From Actinomycetota bacterium (GTDB lineage: Bacteria; Actinomycetota; Actinomycetes; Nanopelagicales; Nanopelagicaceae), in the NCBI GenBank assembly GCA_009698675.1, contig WLPT01000005.1, positions 32,427-96,426 of the forward strand: a stretch of DNA of 64,000 nucleotides, written 5' to 3'. The position numbers and the translations under genes were made by a program. Below, piece after piece: positions 46,589 to 56,591 of the stretch. The notes below the pieces were generated by a model. It saw only the letters and a list, made by a program, of their open reading frames with translations, had not been told where the DNA came from and did no database searches. Numbering within the stretch: position 1 is the first letter of the stretch; each line of letters begins with the position of its first letter.

Positions 46589-47378
46589 CAACTTGTTGAA
46601 TAATCTTTACTACTAAATCTGGGTGATCCCACATCGGTGCATGTCCACATTCATCAATCATTAACCACGTACTGTGTGCTGGAGCTAGTGAGCGCTCTTG
46701 CGATATGGGGTAAGGAAGGGTGTTGTCGCTATCGCCAAAGAGAATAACCATTGGAACGCTAGGAGCAACTTGAGAATCAAAGCGCCGTGTCAACATCGCA
46801 TCCCAAGCCGGAAAGTATCCCCTGCAGTTAGCCATGGCGCTACTGGCATCGAAACAGATTTCATAACTTAATGCCTGCCAGTCTGGACTTACAGTTGCAA
46901 AGCCAATTTTGCGAAGTATTTTAAATCGCAGTCCAACTTTTAGAAATGGCTTAAGAGCCTTTGCTAAGTAGTATGAACGCGCCTCACTCGGTAAACGCCC
47001 CGCTGCAGGTTTAAGCCATAGACCCGCTGGTGCCAATCCCGTAAGGCTCATAATCGCATCTGGTTTAAGCGCGGCCATCTCAAGTGCGATCCAGCCACCG
47101 AGTGAGTTGCCGGCAACGTGGAACTTCTCAATTGCATACTCACTGGCTACTGCTTCAAAGATGGCGCCAGCCAATGACTTCGGCTCCATCGATTCTCCCT
47201 CAACATATGGACTCTGCCCATGTCCTGGCAAATCAACGGTAATAACACGAAATGAGTTCGAGAGTTGTCCAATAATCGGCTTAAATGCAGTAGCTGCCGA
47301 TCCAAGTCCGTGAATTAAAACAAGTGGTGGGTGCGTGCTACTAGTTTGAGTCAGAGTTGTTGCAAACCTCATAATCAA
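46578..47378 (-). CDS. Alpha/beta hydrolase
   Basis: A 266-residue alpha/beta hydrolase with the full triad: nucleophile GNSLGG near residue 94, acid in FGDSDNTLP and histidine in CGHAPMWDHP, plus oxyanion motif HGLGS. Substrate unknown; carboxylesterase or C-C hydrolase are both possible. TTG 47378 overlaps the DUF3046 stop (TTGA); ATG 47372 is an alternative start. Confidence 0.86.
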   Translation of the reverse strand: MIMRFATTLTQTSSTHPPLVLIHGLGSAATAFKPIIGQLSNSFRVITVDLPGHGQSPYVEGESMEPKSLAGAIFEAVASEYAIEKFHVAGNSLGGWIALEMAALKPDAIMSLTGLAPAGLWLKPAAGRLPSEARSYYLAKALKPFLKVGLRFKILRKIGFATVSPDWQALSYEICFDASSAMANCRGYFPAWDAMLTRRFDSQVAPSVPMVILFGDSDNTLPYPISQERSLAPAHSTWLMIDECGHAPMWDHPDLVVKIIQQVASR

Positions 47379-47569
47379 TACCTATATTTTTCTGTCTCTT
47401 TAGGGTGGGCTTTACATACCGCTTTCCAAATCTCATCGGCCTCTAAGCCTGCATCTAAAGCCTCATTGACTGTCTTACTTCCAAGTTCTGAGAGCGCTAT
47501 ATCAACTGGAAAATGTGAACCAACTCCAAATGAGAGCGTTAAGCGCTCCCGCAAATCAGATATTCGCAC
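47375..47569 (-). CDS. DUF3046 protein
   Basis: A 64-residue actinobacterial protein. [15 protein letters not shown] and DEIWKAVCKAHP match the DUF3046 pattern of mycobacterial Rv2738c, which also lies in the recA neighbourhood. Function unknown. It overlaps the TetR gene by 14 nt and the hydrolase by 4 nt. Confidence 0.88.
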   Translation of the reverse strand: MRISDLRERLTLSFGVGSHFPVDIALSELGSKTVNEALDAGLEADEIWKAVCKAHPKETEKYRY

Positions 47570-48080
47570 GAGAGATTAAAAGTTCGGCGTGTAGTCGTGA
47601 ATCCTGCGCAGTCAATGGATGTAGGGCCTGTCCAATTAGCCAACGCATCGCAAGATCTGCCACAACTTGGCTGCCGGTAATAACGGCCAGTGCATCGCAC
47701 ACGTTGCCCCACAGCAGGCTTTGGGCAGCGGCAAGGCCACGTGTTAACGCAGCAGGATCGTGGATCCGCATATTAGATAGAGCAGGATCGGTTGAAATCT
47801 GAATTGATAGGAGTTCAAGGGCATCGGTTGCATTAGAGGCGTTTTGAGCTATTGCAATCATTCGAGCGCACTCGGATTCACATAGAGCGGCGATGACGCT
47901 CTCTTTGTCACGAAAGTGGTTATATAACGTTGCGCGCGAGACTTCGGATGAATCGGCAATCTCAATCATCGACATCTTGGAAAGACCAACGGTTGCAATC
48001 AGATTTTTAGTACCAATAAGAATTGCACTCTGTGTGCGGCGGTGTGTTTGTGCTTGTGGTGCGTATTTATTAAGCGGCAT
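47556..48080 (-). CDS. TetR/AcrR-family regulator
   Basis: A 174-residue regulator: N-terminal HTH ([33 protein letters not shown]) and a helical ligand-binding C-terminal part. It overlaps clgR (11 nt) and the DUF3046 gene, so it is embedded in an operon and not beside an obvious divergent target. Ligand unknown. Confidence 0.9.
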   Translation of the reverse strand: MPLNKYAPQAQTHRRTQSAILIGTKNLIATVGLSKMSMIEIADSSEVSRATLYNHFRDKESVIAALCESECARMIAIAQNASNATDALELLSIQISTDPALSNMRIHDPAALTRGLAAAQSLLWGNVCDALAVITGSQVVADLAMRWLIGQALHPLTAQDSRLHAELLISRANI

Positions 48081-48336
48081 CGACGACGGTAAGCGTTACG
48101 CTCTCGTGGCTAGCTAATTCAATCGAGACATCACTAAATACGGCCGATAGTGAGAGACCTAGGGCGGCGCAGATGGCATTGAGAAGCTCAGAGGATGCCT
48201 CTTTCTGCCCGCGCTCAACCTCAGATAAATAACCAAGAGATACTCGGGCAGCGCGTGCAACATCACGCAGTGTTCGACCTTGAGATGTTCGGGCAGCGCG
48301 CAGGGTAAGACCAACGGCTTCACGTACTAGTACCAC
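48070..48336 (-). CDS. clgR: XRE-family regulator ClgR
   Basis: An 88-residue regulator whose HTH ([33 protein letters not shown]) is the ClgR/PspA-regulator signature. ClgR activates clp protease and recA-related genes in other actinobacteria. The start is GTG 48336. It lies 12 nt downstream of the cinA domain gene, the usual order. Confidence 0.93.
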   Translation of the reverse strand: MVLVREAVGLTLRAARTSQGRTLRDVARAARVSLGYLSEVERGQKEASSELLNAICAALGLSLSAVFSDVSIELASHESVTLTVVDAA

Positions 48337-48348
48337 TGCATTACCCCC

Positions 48349-48840
48349 TTAACTTCGATGTCTAAGGATACGCGCAAATGTTGCGATCGCGCTTGCTGTA
48401 GCGGCGTTTCGTACAGATTCACGCTCTCCGGAGAGGGCGAGCTCGATTGTTTGGCAGACCGGGCCTTCAATAGCAACCCAGACCACGCCGACGGGGTGGC
48501 CATCTAGGGGGTTGGGACCGGCAACTCCCGTTGTTGCAATCGCCCACGTCGTTGAAAAAGATTTCATGGCACCCCGTGCCATTTCGATAGCTACCTTTTC
48601 GCTAATTGCACTCTGCTGCTCAAGAACTCCAGCATCGACTCCTAGGTGTGAAATCTTTATCTCATCTCTATATGCCGTGATTCCACCGACAAAGACATCG
48701 GATGCACCAGAGATACTTACAATCGCAGAGCTAACTGCACCGGCAGTTAAAGATTCGGCAGTACTGACCGTCTCACCACGAGAGCGCAGAACGTCAATAA
48801 TCTCAGTTGCAAGTTCAATAATCTCAGATGGAAGCGCCAT
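48349..48840 (-). CDS. cinA: CinA C-terminal domain protein (nicotinamide-nucleotide amidase)
   Basis: A 163-residue protein consisting only of the CinA/PncC amidase domain; the N-terminal MoaB-like domain of full CinA is absent. TVSTAESLTAGAVSSAIVSISGASDVFVGG and TTGVAGPNPLDGHPVG are the family blocks. It probably deamidates NMN in NAD recycling. It starts 6 nt after pgsA. Confidence 0.93.
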   Translation of the reverse strand: MALPSEIIELATEIIDVLRSRGETVSTAESLTAGAVSSAIVSISGASDVFVGGITAYRDEIKISHLGVDAGVLEQQSAISEKVAIEMARGAMKSFSTTWAIATTGVAGPNPLDGHPVGVVWVAIEGPVCQTIELALSGERESVRNAATASAIATFARILRHRS

Positions 48841-48846
48841 GTCTGC

Positions 48847-49398
48847 CTAACTCAAATGGTGTGGTCTCAAAGCCGACTGTACATAGTAAATACCCGTTGC
48901 GATAGTGAGCACAACGGCGATTGCCATGAAAGCATCGCGAAACCAGAACAGATTTGAACCCAGAGGCAGGACGTAGAAACCAACGCCAAAATTCTGGAAG
49001 GCCGACTTAATTTTGCCTCCCTTATTGGCTGCAATGACCCCACGCTTAATGATTGATAAGCGAAAGAGGGTAATTCCTATCTCACGAGCCAAGATCACTA
49101 CGGTAATCCACCATGGAAGACGATCTAAAATAGACAATGAGATCATCGCTGCGGCAATCATGACTTTATCGGCTACCGGATCTAGAAACTTACCGAACTC
49201 GGTAATCGAATTTCGACTACGAGCTAAATTGCCATCGGCGATATCAGATAAACCCAGCAGAAAAAATACGACCCAGGAGATGTACTGCCATGTGGGATCA
49301 CTGCCACCGTTTTTAAATAAGGTGTAAACGCCCACAGGGACAAAGAGCAGGCGCGCAACAGTAATCAAGTTCGGAGTTATAAACTCTGGAAGTTTCAT
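48847..49398 (-). CDS. pgsA: CDP-diacylglycerol--glycerol-3-phosphate 3-phosphatidyltransferase
   Basis: Membrane enzyme making phosphatidylglycerol phosphate. 183 residues with the CDP-alcohol phosphatidyltransferase motif D-G-x2-A-R-x8-G-x3-D-x3-D, seen from [10 protein letters not shown] to FLDPVAD. Overlaps rimO by 4 nt. Confidence 0.95.
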   Translation of the reverse strand: MKLPEFITPNLITVARLLFVPVGVYTLFKNGGSDPTWQYISWVVFFLLGLSDIADGNLARSRNSITEFGKFLDPVADKVMIAAAMISLSILDRLPWWITVVILAREIGITLFRLSIIKRGVIAANKGGKIKSAFQNFGVGFYVLPLGSNLFWFRDAFMAIAVVLTIATGIYYVQSALRPHHLS

Positions 49399-50750
49399 AT
49401 CGCCTCTGCCACTAAATCAGCGCCCATTGAATCGACCACAACTGCATCAACATAGCTTCCAACTTTGAAATTCGTTCCAATAAAGCTAGTGCTTCCATCA
49501 ACTTCAGGGCCTTGGTGCGCGGCCCGTCCCTCTTGTAACTGCGAGTCCTCAATAAGCACGCGCACATTTTCACCGATTCGCGCCTGAGCACGTTGCGAAA
49601 CCATCTCATCGGCTAAAGAGGAGAGAACCTCTAGACGTTGGGCAATAACTTCGGCATCGATCTTGCCTTCAATATTTAGCGCCTCGGTATTATCCTCATC
49701 GGAGTATGCAAAAATACCGACGGCATCTAACTTTGCATACGTAATGAATGTTGCCAACTCATCGAAATCGGCCTGGGTTTCACCCGGAAAACCCACGATG
49801 AAGTTTGATCTAATTCCAGCCTCGGGTGCAAGCACACGTATCTGATTAATCAGATGCAGGAACTTTTCATTATCACCAAATCTGCGCATGCGGCGCAGAA
49901 CATCTGGGGCAGAGTGTTGGAATGACAAATCAAAGTACGGAACGGTTTTTGGCGTAGCGATCATTGCCTGAATTAACGTTGGACGCATTTCAGCTGGCTG
50001 TAAATACGATAGCCGCACGCGTTCGACACCTGAAATTGCGGTGATTTCAGGGAGCAACTTCTCCATCAACTGTAAGTCGCCTAGATCTTTTCCATACGAA
50101 GTTGTATTTTCGCTGACTAAAAATAGTTCGGTGACTCCATTTTCCACTAACCAACGCGCCTCTTCCATAATTTCATGAGGGCGCCGTGAGATAAATGAGC
50201 CGCGGAAATATGGAATCGCACAGAATGAGCAACGGCGATCGCAGCCTGAAGCTATTTTTAACGGTGCCCACGGCACATCTACCAGGCGCTTGCGCGTAAA
50301 CTCTTCATGGATTGCACTATCTGCGCGATCGGCCGGTGCTATTGGTAAGAGTGCTCGGCGATCGCGTGGGATATGTGGGACGTGTTTATTGCCGGCCACA
50401 ATTGATTGCAAGCGTGCAGAGATATCTTTGTAATCATCAAAACCTAATATCGCATCGGCCTCAGGTAATGCATTAGCTAACTCCTGCCCGTAGCGCTCGG
50501 CCATACATCCGACCGCGACAACTGCTCGCGTGGTTCCGTGGCCTTTCAGTGAGTTTGCTTCAAGAAGGGCGTCGATAGAGTCTTTTTTAGCCGATTCAAT
50601 AAAACCACACGTGTTAACTAACGCTACTTCTGCCGATTCAACATCATCGACAAGGGTCCACCCATCGGCAGCCAGTCGACCTGCTAACTCTTCAGAATCG
50701 ACTTCATTTCGTGAGCACCCTAAAGTGACAACTGCTACGGTGCGTTTCAT
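49395..50750 (-). CDS. rimO: Ribosomal protein S12 methylthiotransferase
   Basis: Radical-SAM enzyme that methylthiolates an aspartate of S12; paralogue of MiaB in this window. 451 residues: [12 protein letters not shown] with the first cluster cysteine, [21 protein letters not shown], the radical-[14 protein letters not shown] near residue 178, and a C-terminal TRAM. TACGAT at 50758-50763 lies 7 nt before the ATG, a leaderless-type promoter just after rodZ. Confidence 0.97.
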   Translation of the reverse strand: MKRTVAVVTLGCSRNEVDSEELAGRLAADGWTLVDDVESAEVALVNTCGFIESAKKDSIDALLEANSLKGHGTTRAVVAVGCMAERYGQELANALPEADAILGFDDYKDISARLQSIVAGNKHVPHIPRDRRALLPIAPADRADSAIHEEFTRKRLVDVPWAPLKIASGCDRRCSFCAIPYFRGSFISRRPHEIMEEARWLVENGVTELFLVSENTTSYGKDLGDLQLMEKLLPEITAISGVERVRLSYLQPAEMRPTLIQAMIATPKTVPYFDLSFQHSAPDVLRRMRRFGDNEKFLHLINQIRVLAPEAGIRSNFIVGFPGETQADFDELATFITYAKLDAVGIFAYSDEDNTEALNIEGKIDAEVIAQRLEVLSSLADEMVSQRAQARIGENVRVLIEDSQLQEGRAAHQGPEVDGSTSFIGTNFKVGSYVDAVVVDSMGADLVAEAI

Positions 50751-50768
50751 TGGCTAAATCGTATCGGG

Positions 50769-51509
50769 TTATGAATCGACTCCGTACGACACGCTAACTA
50801 CTGCGCCATCCACACCGATAGATGGAACTGGAGTGCCATTAACCGTTAAATCCACTCCCCCGGCGTTGCCGACCTTAATGTCTAGTCGTAAATCTGTTGA
50901 AAAGCTTTTGCGTACCCCTTGATCTAGCTGGCCGCTAAAGAGAGTTCGCCCCGCGGCATCAGATACGAAAATCCAGCTCTTCGCCCTTGCCGCAGTGACC
51001 ACAACTTCAACACCGGTTCCAGTTGAGAATACGCTCGCCTGTGAACTTTCAGGCGTTGGCGTTGGTGTTACCTCATTCGATGGCGTAGCCGAAGGGCTTG
51101 CAGTTGGAGCAATGACATTGATCGAGGTTACATTTGAGATCACAATCTGTGCTACTCCAGCTATACCTAAGCAGGCCACTGAGATTATTGCCAATGCTCT
51201 CCAGGAAACTTTACGATTCTCATCAAACTTGCGCATAACGTTATTTTCGACCAATAAATCTTGCATGGTGCGCTTTTCAATGCCATGCTCTTCGTCAAAA
51301 ATTCGCAGCAACTCTTTCTCATCTGCATTTAACATCTTCGCGATATTTCGAATGTGGCCACGAGCATACGTCGCTCCCCCGCAGTGCGAAAAATCATTTC
51401 TTTCAATCTCGCGAAGAAGTGTTGCTCGCAGATTCGTCGCAGATGCCAGTTCATCAATAGATAGCGAAGCATCTATTCGCGCCTTCGCAATCAGAGTACC
51501 GAGCGTCAT
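50769..51509 (-). CDS. rodZ: RodZ-like cell-shape protein
   Basis: From ATG 51509 it has 246 residues: cytoplasmic HTH (ASLSIDELASATNLRATLLREIERNDF), one membrane helix (WRALAIISVACLGIAGVAQIVI), a Ser/Thr/Pro linker (ATPSNEVTPTPTPE) and a beta-rich DUF4115 tail. AGGATC upstream supports this ATG over TTG 51536. In other bacteria RodZ bridges MreB and elongation machinery. It follows ftsK with a 128-nt spacer. Confidence 0.86.
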   Translation of the reverse strand: MTLGTLIAKARIDASLSIDELASATNLRATLLREIERNDFSHCGGATYARGHIRNIAKMLNADEKELLRIFDEEHGIEKRTMQDLLVENNVMRKFDENRKVSWRALAIISVACLGIAGVAQIVISNVTSINVIAPTASPSATPSNEVTPTPTPESSQASVFSTGTGVEVVVTAARAKSWIFVSDAAGRTLFSGQLDQGVRKSFSTDLRLDIKVGNAGGVDLTVNGTPVPSIGVDGAVVSVSYGVDS

Positions 51510-51637
51510 GTAAGAGATCCTAAGAATGTCATTCAAAGTCAGAGAGGTAAGTCTAGAACGATAATCACCAGTTACAATAGGTGGTGGTATGAAAACAAAG
51601 GGTGAATAGAGGGTGAATCTGGGTGCTAGCCCTTGTT
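51510..51637 (-). promoter_or_regulatory. rodZ promoter and direct repeats
   Basis: On the minus strand TTGTAA (51572-51577) and TAGACT (51550-51555) are separated by 16 nt, giving a leader of about 33 nt. Upstream of it, AGGGTGAAT occurs twice (51599-51607 and 51610-51618), 11 bp apart, on one face of the helix. Confidence 0.5.
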
Positions 51638-53947
51638 CTAGTAATCGCGAAGCGTTGCAAGAACCGAATCTAGCTCATCTGCCTTGACCATAACACTTCG
51701 TGCTTTAGAGCCTTCTGATGGTCCAACGATTCCCCGTGACTCCATTAAATCCATTAAGCGACCTGCTTTAGCAAAGCCGATTCGAAGCTTTCTCTGCAAC
51801 ATAGAGGTTGAACCAAACTGTGTTCCAACGACTAGCTCAACTGCCTGGCAGAGAATATCTAGATCATCACCAATCTCTTTATCGCCCATCTTGGGATGGC
51901 TCACCGGCGCAGTCACATCATCGCGATAGCGAGGTTTAAGTTGTTTCTTAACATGGGCCGTAACGGCCTCAATCTCTCGCTCTGAAACATAGGCACCTTG
52001 GATACGTACTGCGCGACTGGTACCCATTGGAATAAAGAGTGCATCACCTTGTCCAACTAACTTTTCAGCACCGGGTGTATCTAAAATAACTCTACTATCG
52101 GCCAAAGAGCTCGTTGCAAATGACAGACGTGATGGAACGTTGGCCTTAATCAATCCAGTAACCACATCTACTGATGGTCGTTGTGTTGCAAGAACTAAAT
52201 GAATGCCCGCAGATCGTGCAAGTTGAGTTATGCGCACTACTGACTCTTCAACCTCTTTAGCTGCCACCATCATAAGATCTGCAAGCTCGTCGATAATTAC
52301 AAGGAGATATGGATACGGCTCTACGATGCGATCACTGCCCTCAGGAGCAATTACTTTTCCAGCCCGTACCGCCTTATTAAAATCATCGATGTGCCTGAAA
52401 CCAAAAGTTGAAAGATCCTCATAGCGAAGATCCATCTCACGAACGACCCAGGTCAGTGCATCGGCGGCTTTTTTAGGATTGGTAATAATCGGCGTAATTA
52501 AATGGGGAATACCTTCATAGGCCGTCAACTCAACACGTTTGGGATCGATTAAAACTAATCGAACATCATCAGGAGTTGAGCGGGCCAGAATCGAGATGAT
52601 CATCGCATTGATCATCGATGACTTACCAGCCCCTGTCGCGCCAGCTACTAATAAGTGTGGCATTTTGGCCAAGTTGGCGCAGATAAAATTACCTTCCACA
52701 TCTTTACCTAACGCCACCAACATCGGGTGGTGGTCTTGGCCAGCAACCGATGATCTCAATACATCACCTAGCGCAACAATCTCGCGGTCGGCGTTAGGAA
52801 TCTCTATGCCTACCGCGGATTTTCCCGGAATTGGCGAGAGGATTCGAACATCACCGCTTGCAACGGCATATGAGATATTTTTAGCAAGGGCCGTAATGCG
52901 TTCAACTTTTACTGCATTGCCAAGTTCAACTTCATATCGAGTAACGGTTGGCCCACGCATAAAGCCAGTGACTTGAGCATCGATTTCAAACTGTAGAAAT
53001 ACTTCAGTCAATGCAGCCACAACTGCCTCATTGGCCTTGCTCTTAGCTTTAGCTGGCGGCCCAGCACGCAATAAATCTGCAGGTGGAAGTTCATAGGTTG
53101 AATCAGATGTTAAGAGAAGTTGTTCAGGTCGCTTATTTGCCGGTTGAGCCGGGAGTGGAGTCGGGATTGGAACCGTGAACTCCTCATCAAATGAATCCTC
53201 ATCTAACTCTTCCTCTGATTCAGGTTCATTCCATGCAGCAACAATTGGAGATTCAAATGGTGGAGTGTCTGTAACTTCAAAGGCCTCTTCTTTAACGCGG
53301 CGTTCGGGCCTCTTAGACCAGAGCCACGATGATGAGATGCCTATGCGCGAGAAAACTTCACTAACCGGTGTGGCCGTTACAACTAACACTCCAAAGATGG
53401 CGATGATTGCAAGTACTGGATAGGCAAGCACTGGAGTCATTGCAGCTACTAGCGGCGTGGTTACTCCATATCCGATCCATCCCCCACCGTGGCGCATGGC
53501 AGTTGCGCCAGTTCCAGTTGAGCCGTTGAGCAGATGTGCAAGACCTGTCGTTGAGATGAGTAGGCAGATATCTCCAATAATCACCCGTCCAAGTGCGGCC
53601 TTGTCTTCTGGGGTTCTAAATAATTTAAATGCAATATAAATTAGCGCAAGTGGTGCGACGAAGCCGATGCGCCCAAAGCCACCATACATAAAGGCATAAA
53701 CTGCGCGGCTAAGAAAATTATCGGCATGAAACCATGTTCCAGCTACGGCAATTAGCGCGAGAGTTAAAATAAAGAAAGCGATGCCATCGCGTTGATGTAC
53801 TGGATCTAAATCTCGGGCGCCTCTGGCGATGAATCTAACGCTGCTACCAATCGCCTTAGCTATAACACGCCAGATTGCAGCTAAACCCCGTCCCAAAGCG
53901 CCACCAACGGCGCCGGACTTGGTTTGAGATTTTTTACGTTTAGCCAC
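51638..53947 (-). CDS. ftsK: DNA translocase FtsK
   Basis: Septal motor that clears and resolves chromosomes. 769 residues: N-terminal four-helix membrane domain, acidic linker (EPESEEELDEDSFDEE), alpha domain, Walker A GATGAGKSS near residue 440, Walker B LVIIDELADLM, and the KOPS-reading gamma winged helix (STSMLQRKLRIGFAKAGRLMD). The linker is short relative to E. coli FtsK. GTG start at 53947. Confidence 0.97.
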   Translation of the reverse strand: MAKRKKSQTKSGAVGGALGRGLAAIWRVIAKAIGSSVRFIARGARDLDPVHQRDGIAFFILTLALIAVAGTWFHADNFLSRAVYAFMYGGFGRIGFVAPLALIYIAFKLFRTPEDKAALGRVIIGDICLLISTTGLAHLLNGSTGTGATAMRHGGGWIGYGVTTPLVAAMTPVLAYPVLAIIAIFGVLVVTATPVSEVFSRIGISSSWLWSKRPERRVKEEAFEVTDTPPFESPIVAAWNEPESEEELDEDSFDEEFTVPIPTPLPAQPANKRPEQLLLTSDSTYELPPADLLRAGPPAKAKSKANEAVVAALTEVFLQFEIDAQVTGFMRGPTVTRYEVELGNAVKVERITALAKNISYAVASGDVRILSPIPGKSAVGIEIPNADREIVALGDVLRSSVAGQDHHPMLVALGKDVEGNFICANLAKMPHLLVAGATGAGKSSMINAMIISILARSTPDDVRLVLIDPKRVELTAYEGIPHLITPIITNPKKAADALTWVVREMDLRYEDLSTFGFRHIDDFNKAVRAGKVIAPEGSDRIVEPYPYLLVIIDELADLMMVAAKEVEESVVRITQLARSAGIHLVLATQRPSVDVVTGLIKANVPSRLSFATSSLADSRVILDTPGAEKLVGQGDALFIPMGTSRAVRIQGAYVSEREIEAVTAHVKKQLKPRYRDDVTAPVSHPKMGDKEIGDDLDILCQAVELVVGTQFGSTSMLQRKLRIGFAKAGRLMDLMESRGIVGPSEGSKARSVMVKADELDSVLATLRDY

Positions 53948-53998
53948 ACGAGCAATCCTAAAGGATTGGCAATTTACAAAGGGCTAGGCTCGCCGCAT

Positions 53999-55681
53999 TT
54001 ACACTTCTATAACAACAGGGATGATCATCGGCTTCCTGCGATGTTCACCACCGACCCAACCTCCAACGGTCTTGCGCACGATTTGTGAGAGTTGATGCGT
54101 TCCATTAATTCCATCCACGACCGCTGCCGCTAACGCTTTTTCTATCTTTAACTTAACATCATCAAAGAGGGCCATATCCTCATTAAAACCACGCGCATGA
54201 ATATCTGGTCCGGCAACGATTTTTCCACTCTGCGAATCGATAACCACAACAACTGAAATAAATCCCTCTTCGCCTAAAATTCTTCGGTCCTTGAGGGATG
54301 TTTCTGTTATATCGCCGATACTTTGCCCATCAACATATACAAATCCACATGGGACTGCGCCAACAATTGAGGCTTCATGATCTATGAGATCAACAACGAC
54401 TCCATTTTCTATAATTAAAGCGTTGCTACGGGGCATTCCAGCTTCAATTGCTAGCTCTGCGTTTGCCTTCAAGTGTCGCCATTCACCATGAACGGGCATT
54501 ACATATTTAGGTTTAACAATGTTGTAGCAGTACAAGAGCTCACCGGCTGCGGCATGGCCTGAAACATGCACCATTGCATTGGCTTTATGGACAACTTTCG
54601 CGCCAAAGCGGGTTAGCTCATTGATAATTCTAAATACTGAGTTCTCATTGCCCGGTATCAAAGACGATGCCAAGATCACCGTGTCGCCTTCGCCCACTCT
54701 TATTTGATGATCTCCATTTGCCATACGTGCCAAGGCGGCCATGGGTTCGCCTTGAGAGCCTGTACAGATTAGAACAACATTGTCATCGAAAGAGTCGAGA
54801 TCTTTAGCATCCATTAATACGCCGGGCGGAACCGTCAAATAACCCATGTCCTGAGCGATCTTCATATTGCGCACCATTGAACGGCCAATGAAGATTACTT
54901 TGCGTCCATGTGATGCGGCGATATCGATGACCTGTTGGACTCGATGCACATGCGAAGAGAACGAGGCGACTATGACTCGTCGCTTCGTAGATGCGATCAC
55001 ACGATTGAGCGCCGGCATAATTTCACGCTCTGATGGCGTAAAGCCTGGAACATCGGCATTAGTTGAGTCAACGAGGAAGATGTCGACGCCCTCCTGGCCA
55101 AGTCTGGCAAAAGTGCGCAGATCGGTAATACGACCATCTAGTGGTAGCTGATCCATTTTAAAATCTCCGGTGTGAAGAATTCGGCCAGCATCGGTGTTGA
55201 TGACAACTGCAAGTGCATCTGGAATCGAGTGGTTAACGGCAACAAATTCAAGCTCAAAAGGTCCAACATCTTCATGGCCACCTTCGTGAACTTCGCGTGT
55301 AAGTGGAGTTATCCGATGCTCTTTTAACTTAGCGCTTATGAGCGCCAAAGTTAGAGCCGAGCCGTAGATAGCGATATCGCCACGTTCACGCAGTAGATAT
55401 GGAACTGCTCCAATGTGGTCTTCATGTCCGTGCGTTAAAACTAAGCCAACGACATCATCTAACCGATCACGAATATAGGAAAAATCAGGAAGGATTAAAT
55501 CAATACCCGGCTGGGTATCTTCGGGAAATAGGACTCCGCAGTCAACGATCAATAACTTTCCTTTAGTTTCAAAGACCGTCATATTGCGACCGATTTCAGC
55601 CAGCCCACCAAGGGCAACGATGCGCAATCCCCCATGCAAAAGCGCGGGGGGAAGAGTTAATTCTGGATGTGGATGATTCAT
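53999..55681 (-). CDS. rnj: Ribonuclease J
   Basis: Metallo-beta-lactamase/beta-CASP ribonuclease with endo- and 5'-exo activity. 560 residues: GGLAEIGRNM, the metal motif THGHEDHIGAVPYLL near residue 80, HTGDFKMD, SGHAAAGEL and PVHGEWRHL. It starts 3 nt after dapA and is separated from ftsK by 51 nt. Confidence 0.97.
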   Translation of the reverse strand: MNHPHPELTLPPALLHGGLRIVALGGLAEIGRNMTVFETKGKLLIVDCGVLFPEDTQPGIDLILPDFSYIRDRLDDVVGLVLTHGHEDHIGAVPYLLRERGDIAIYGSALTLALISAKLKEHRITPLTREVHEGGHEDVGPFELEFVAVNHSIPDALAVVINTDAGRILHTGDFKMDQLPLDGRITDLRTFARLGQEGVDIFLVDSTNADVPGFTPSEREIMPALNRVIASTKRRVIVASFSSHVHRVQQVIDIAASHGRKVIFIGRSMVRNMKIAQDMGYLTVPPGVLMDAKDLDSFDDNVVLICTGSQGEPMAALARMANGDHQIRVGEGDTVILASSLIPGNENSVFRIINELTRFGAKVVHKANAMVHVSGHAAAGELLYCYNIVKPKYVMPVHGEWRHLKANAELAIEAGMPRSNALIIENGVVVDLIDHEASIVGAVPCGFVYVDGQSIGDITETSLKDRRILGEEGFISVVVVIDSQSGKIVAGPDIHARGFNEDMALFDDVKLKIEKALAAAVVDGINGTHQLSQIVRKTVGGWVGGEHRRKPMIIPVVIEV

Positions 55682-55684
55682 TAT

Positions 55685-56572
55685 TTAAATTGCAACGCCA
55701 CCGGCGCGAAGATCTTCGCGCAACTGCGCAATCTGCGCATCAGTTGCATCGACTAATGGAAGACGAGTGTGGCCGCCTGGCAGCCCCATCAGCGTTAACG
55801 CCGCTTTGGTCATAATCGCACCTTGTGTGCGGAAAGTGCCAGTGAATACTGGAAGAAGTTTTTGGTGCAGCTCTAAAGCGCGAGCTGAGTTTCCTTCAAA
55901 CCATGCGTTGAGCATCGCCTTCAAATCACTGCCCACCGTATGCCCACAAACTGAAACAAAGCCCACGGCCCCAACTGAGAGCAGTGGCAGATTCAAAATA
56001 TCATCGCCAGAGTAAACGGGGATTCCACAGCGCTTGATTACCCAAGAGGTTGCCGCCACATTTCCTTTGGCATCTTTAAGCGCCACGATTGATGGATGCT
56101 CAAAGAGTTCAACGATTGTGTCGGATTCGATCTCTACACCTGTGCGCCCAGGTATGTCATACAACATCATCGGCAGGCCCGTTGCATTGGCCATCGCTAA
56201 AAAGTGCGCCTTGATTCCAGCTTGCGGAGGTTTGTTGTAATAAGGAGTAACTACCAAAATGCCGTCGGCGCCGGCGGCCTCGCTTCGCTTAGCTTGATTG
56301 ATTGAGTAATCGGTTTCATTATCCCCTGCACCCGAAACGACTTTGATACTTGAACCTACGGTTCTCTTTACAACTTTAATAATCTCTTCTTTTTCAGAGG
56401 ATTTAGTTGTTGGTGCTTCACCCGTTGTGCCGTTTACGACAATTCCATCGTGGCCGGTTTTAACTAAATGGTCAGCGATCGTCTCCACGCCATTCCAATC
56501 GATGCTTCCATCTTTATTGAAAGGAGTGACCATTGCGGTCAACATTCGACCAAAGGGCGCAGGCGTACTCAT
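55685..56572 (-). CDS. dapA: 4-hydroxy-tetrahydrodipicolinate synthase
   Basis: First committed lysine/DAP step, condensing pyruvate and aspartate semialdehyde. 295-residue TIM barrel with GTTGEAPTTKSSEKEE, YYNKPPQAG, YDIPGRTG and the Schiff-base lysine in IVALKDAKGN. TAGAGT at 56580-56585 lies 7 nt before the ATG in the short thyX spacer. Confidence 0.97.
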   Translation of the reverse strand: MSTPAPFGRMLTAMVTPFNKDGSIDWNGVETIADHLVKTGHDGIVVNGTTGEAPTTKSSEKEEIIKVVKRTVGSSIKVVSGAGDNETDYSINQAKRSEAAGADGILVVTPYYNKPPQAGIKAHFLAMANATGLPMMLYDIPGRTGVEIESDTIVELFEHPSIVALKDAKGNVAATSWVIKRCGIPVYSGDDILNLPLLSVGAVGFVSVCGHTVGSDLKAMLNAWFEGNSARALELHQKLLPVFTGTFRTQGAIMTKAALTLMGLPGGHTRLPLVDATDAQIAQLREDLRAGGVAI

Positions 56573-56591
56573 ACGCCTAACTCTACCTGTT

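Noticed and set aside
50995..51513. 172-codon plus-strand open frame across rodZ
   Set aside because: Antisense shadow of the rodZ gene, whose own domains are clear; no ribosome binding site or family resemblance.
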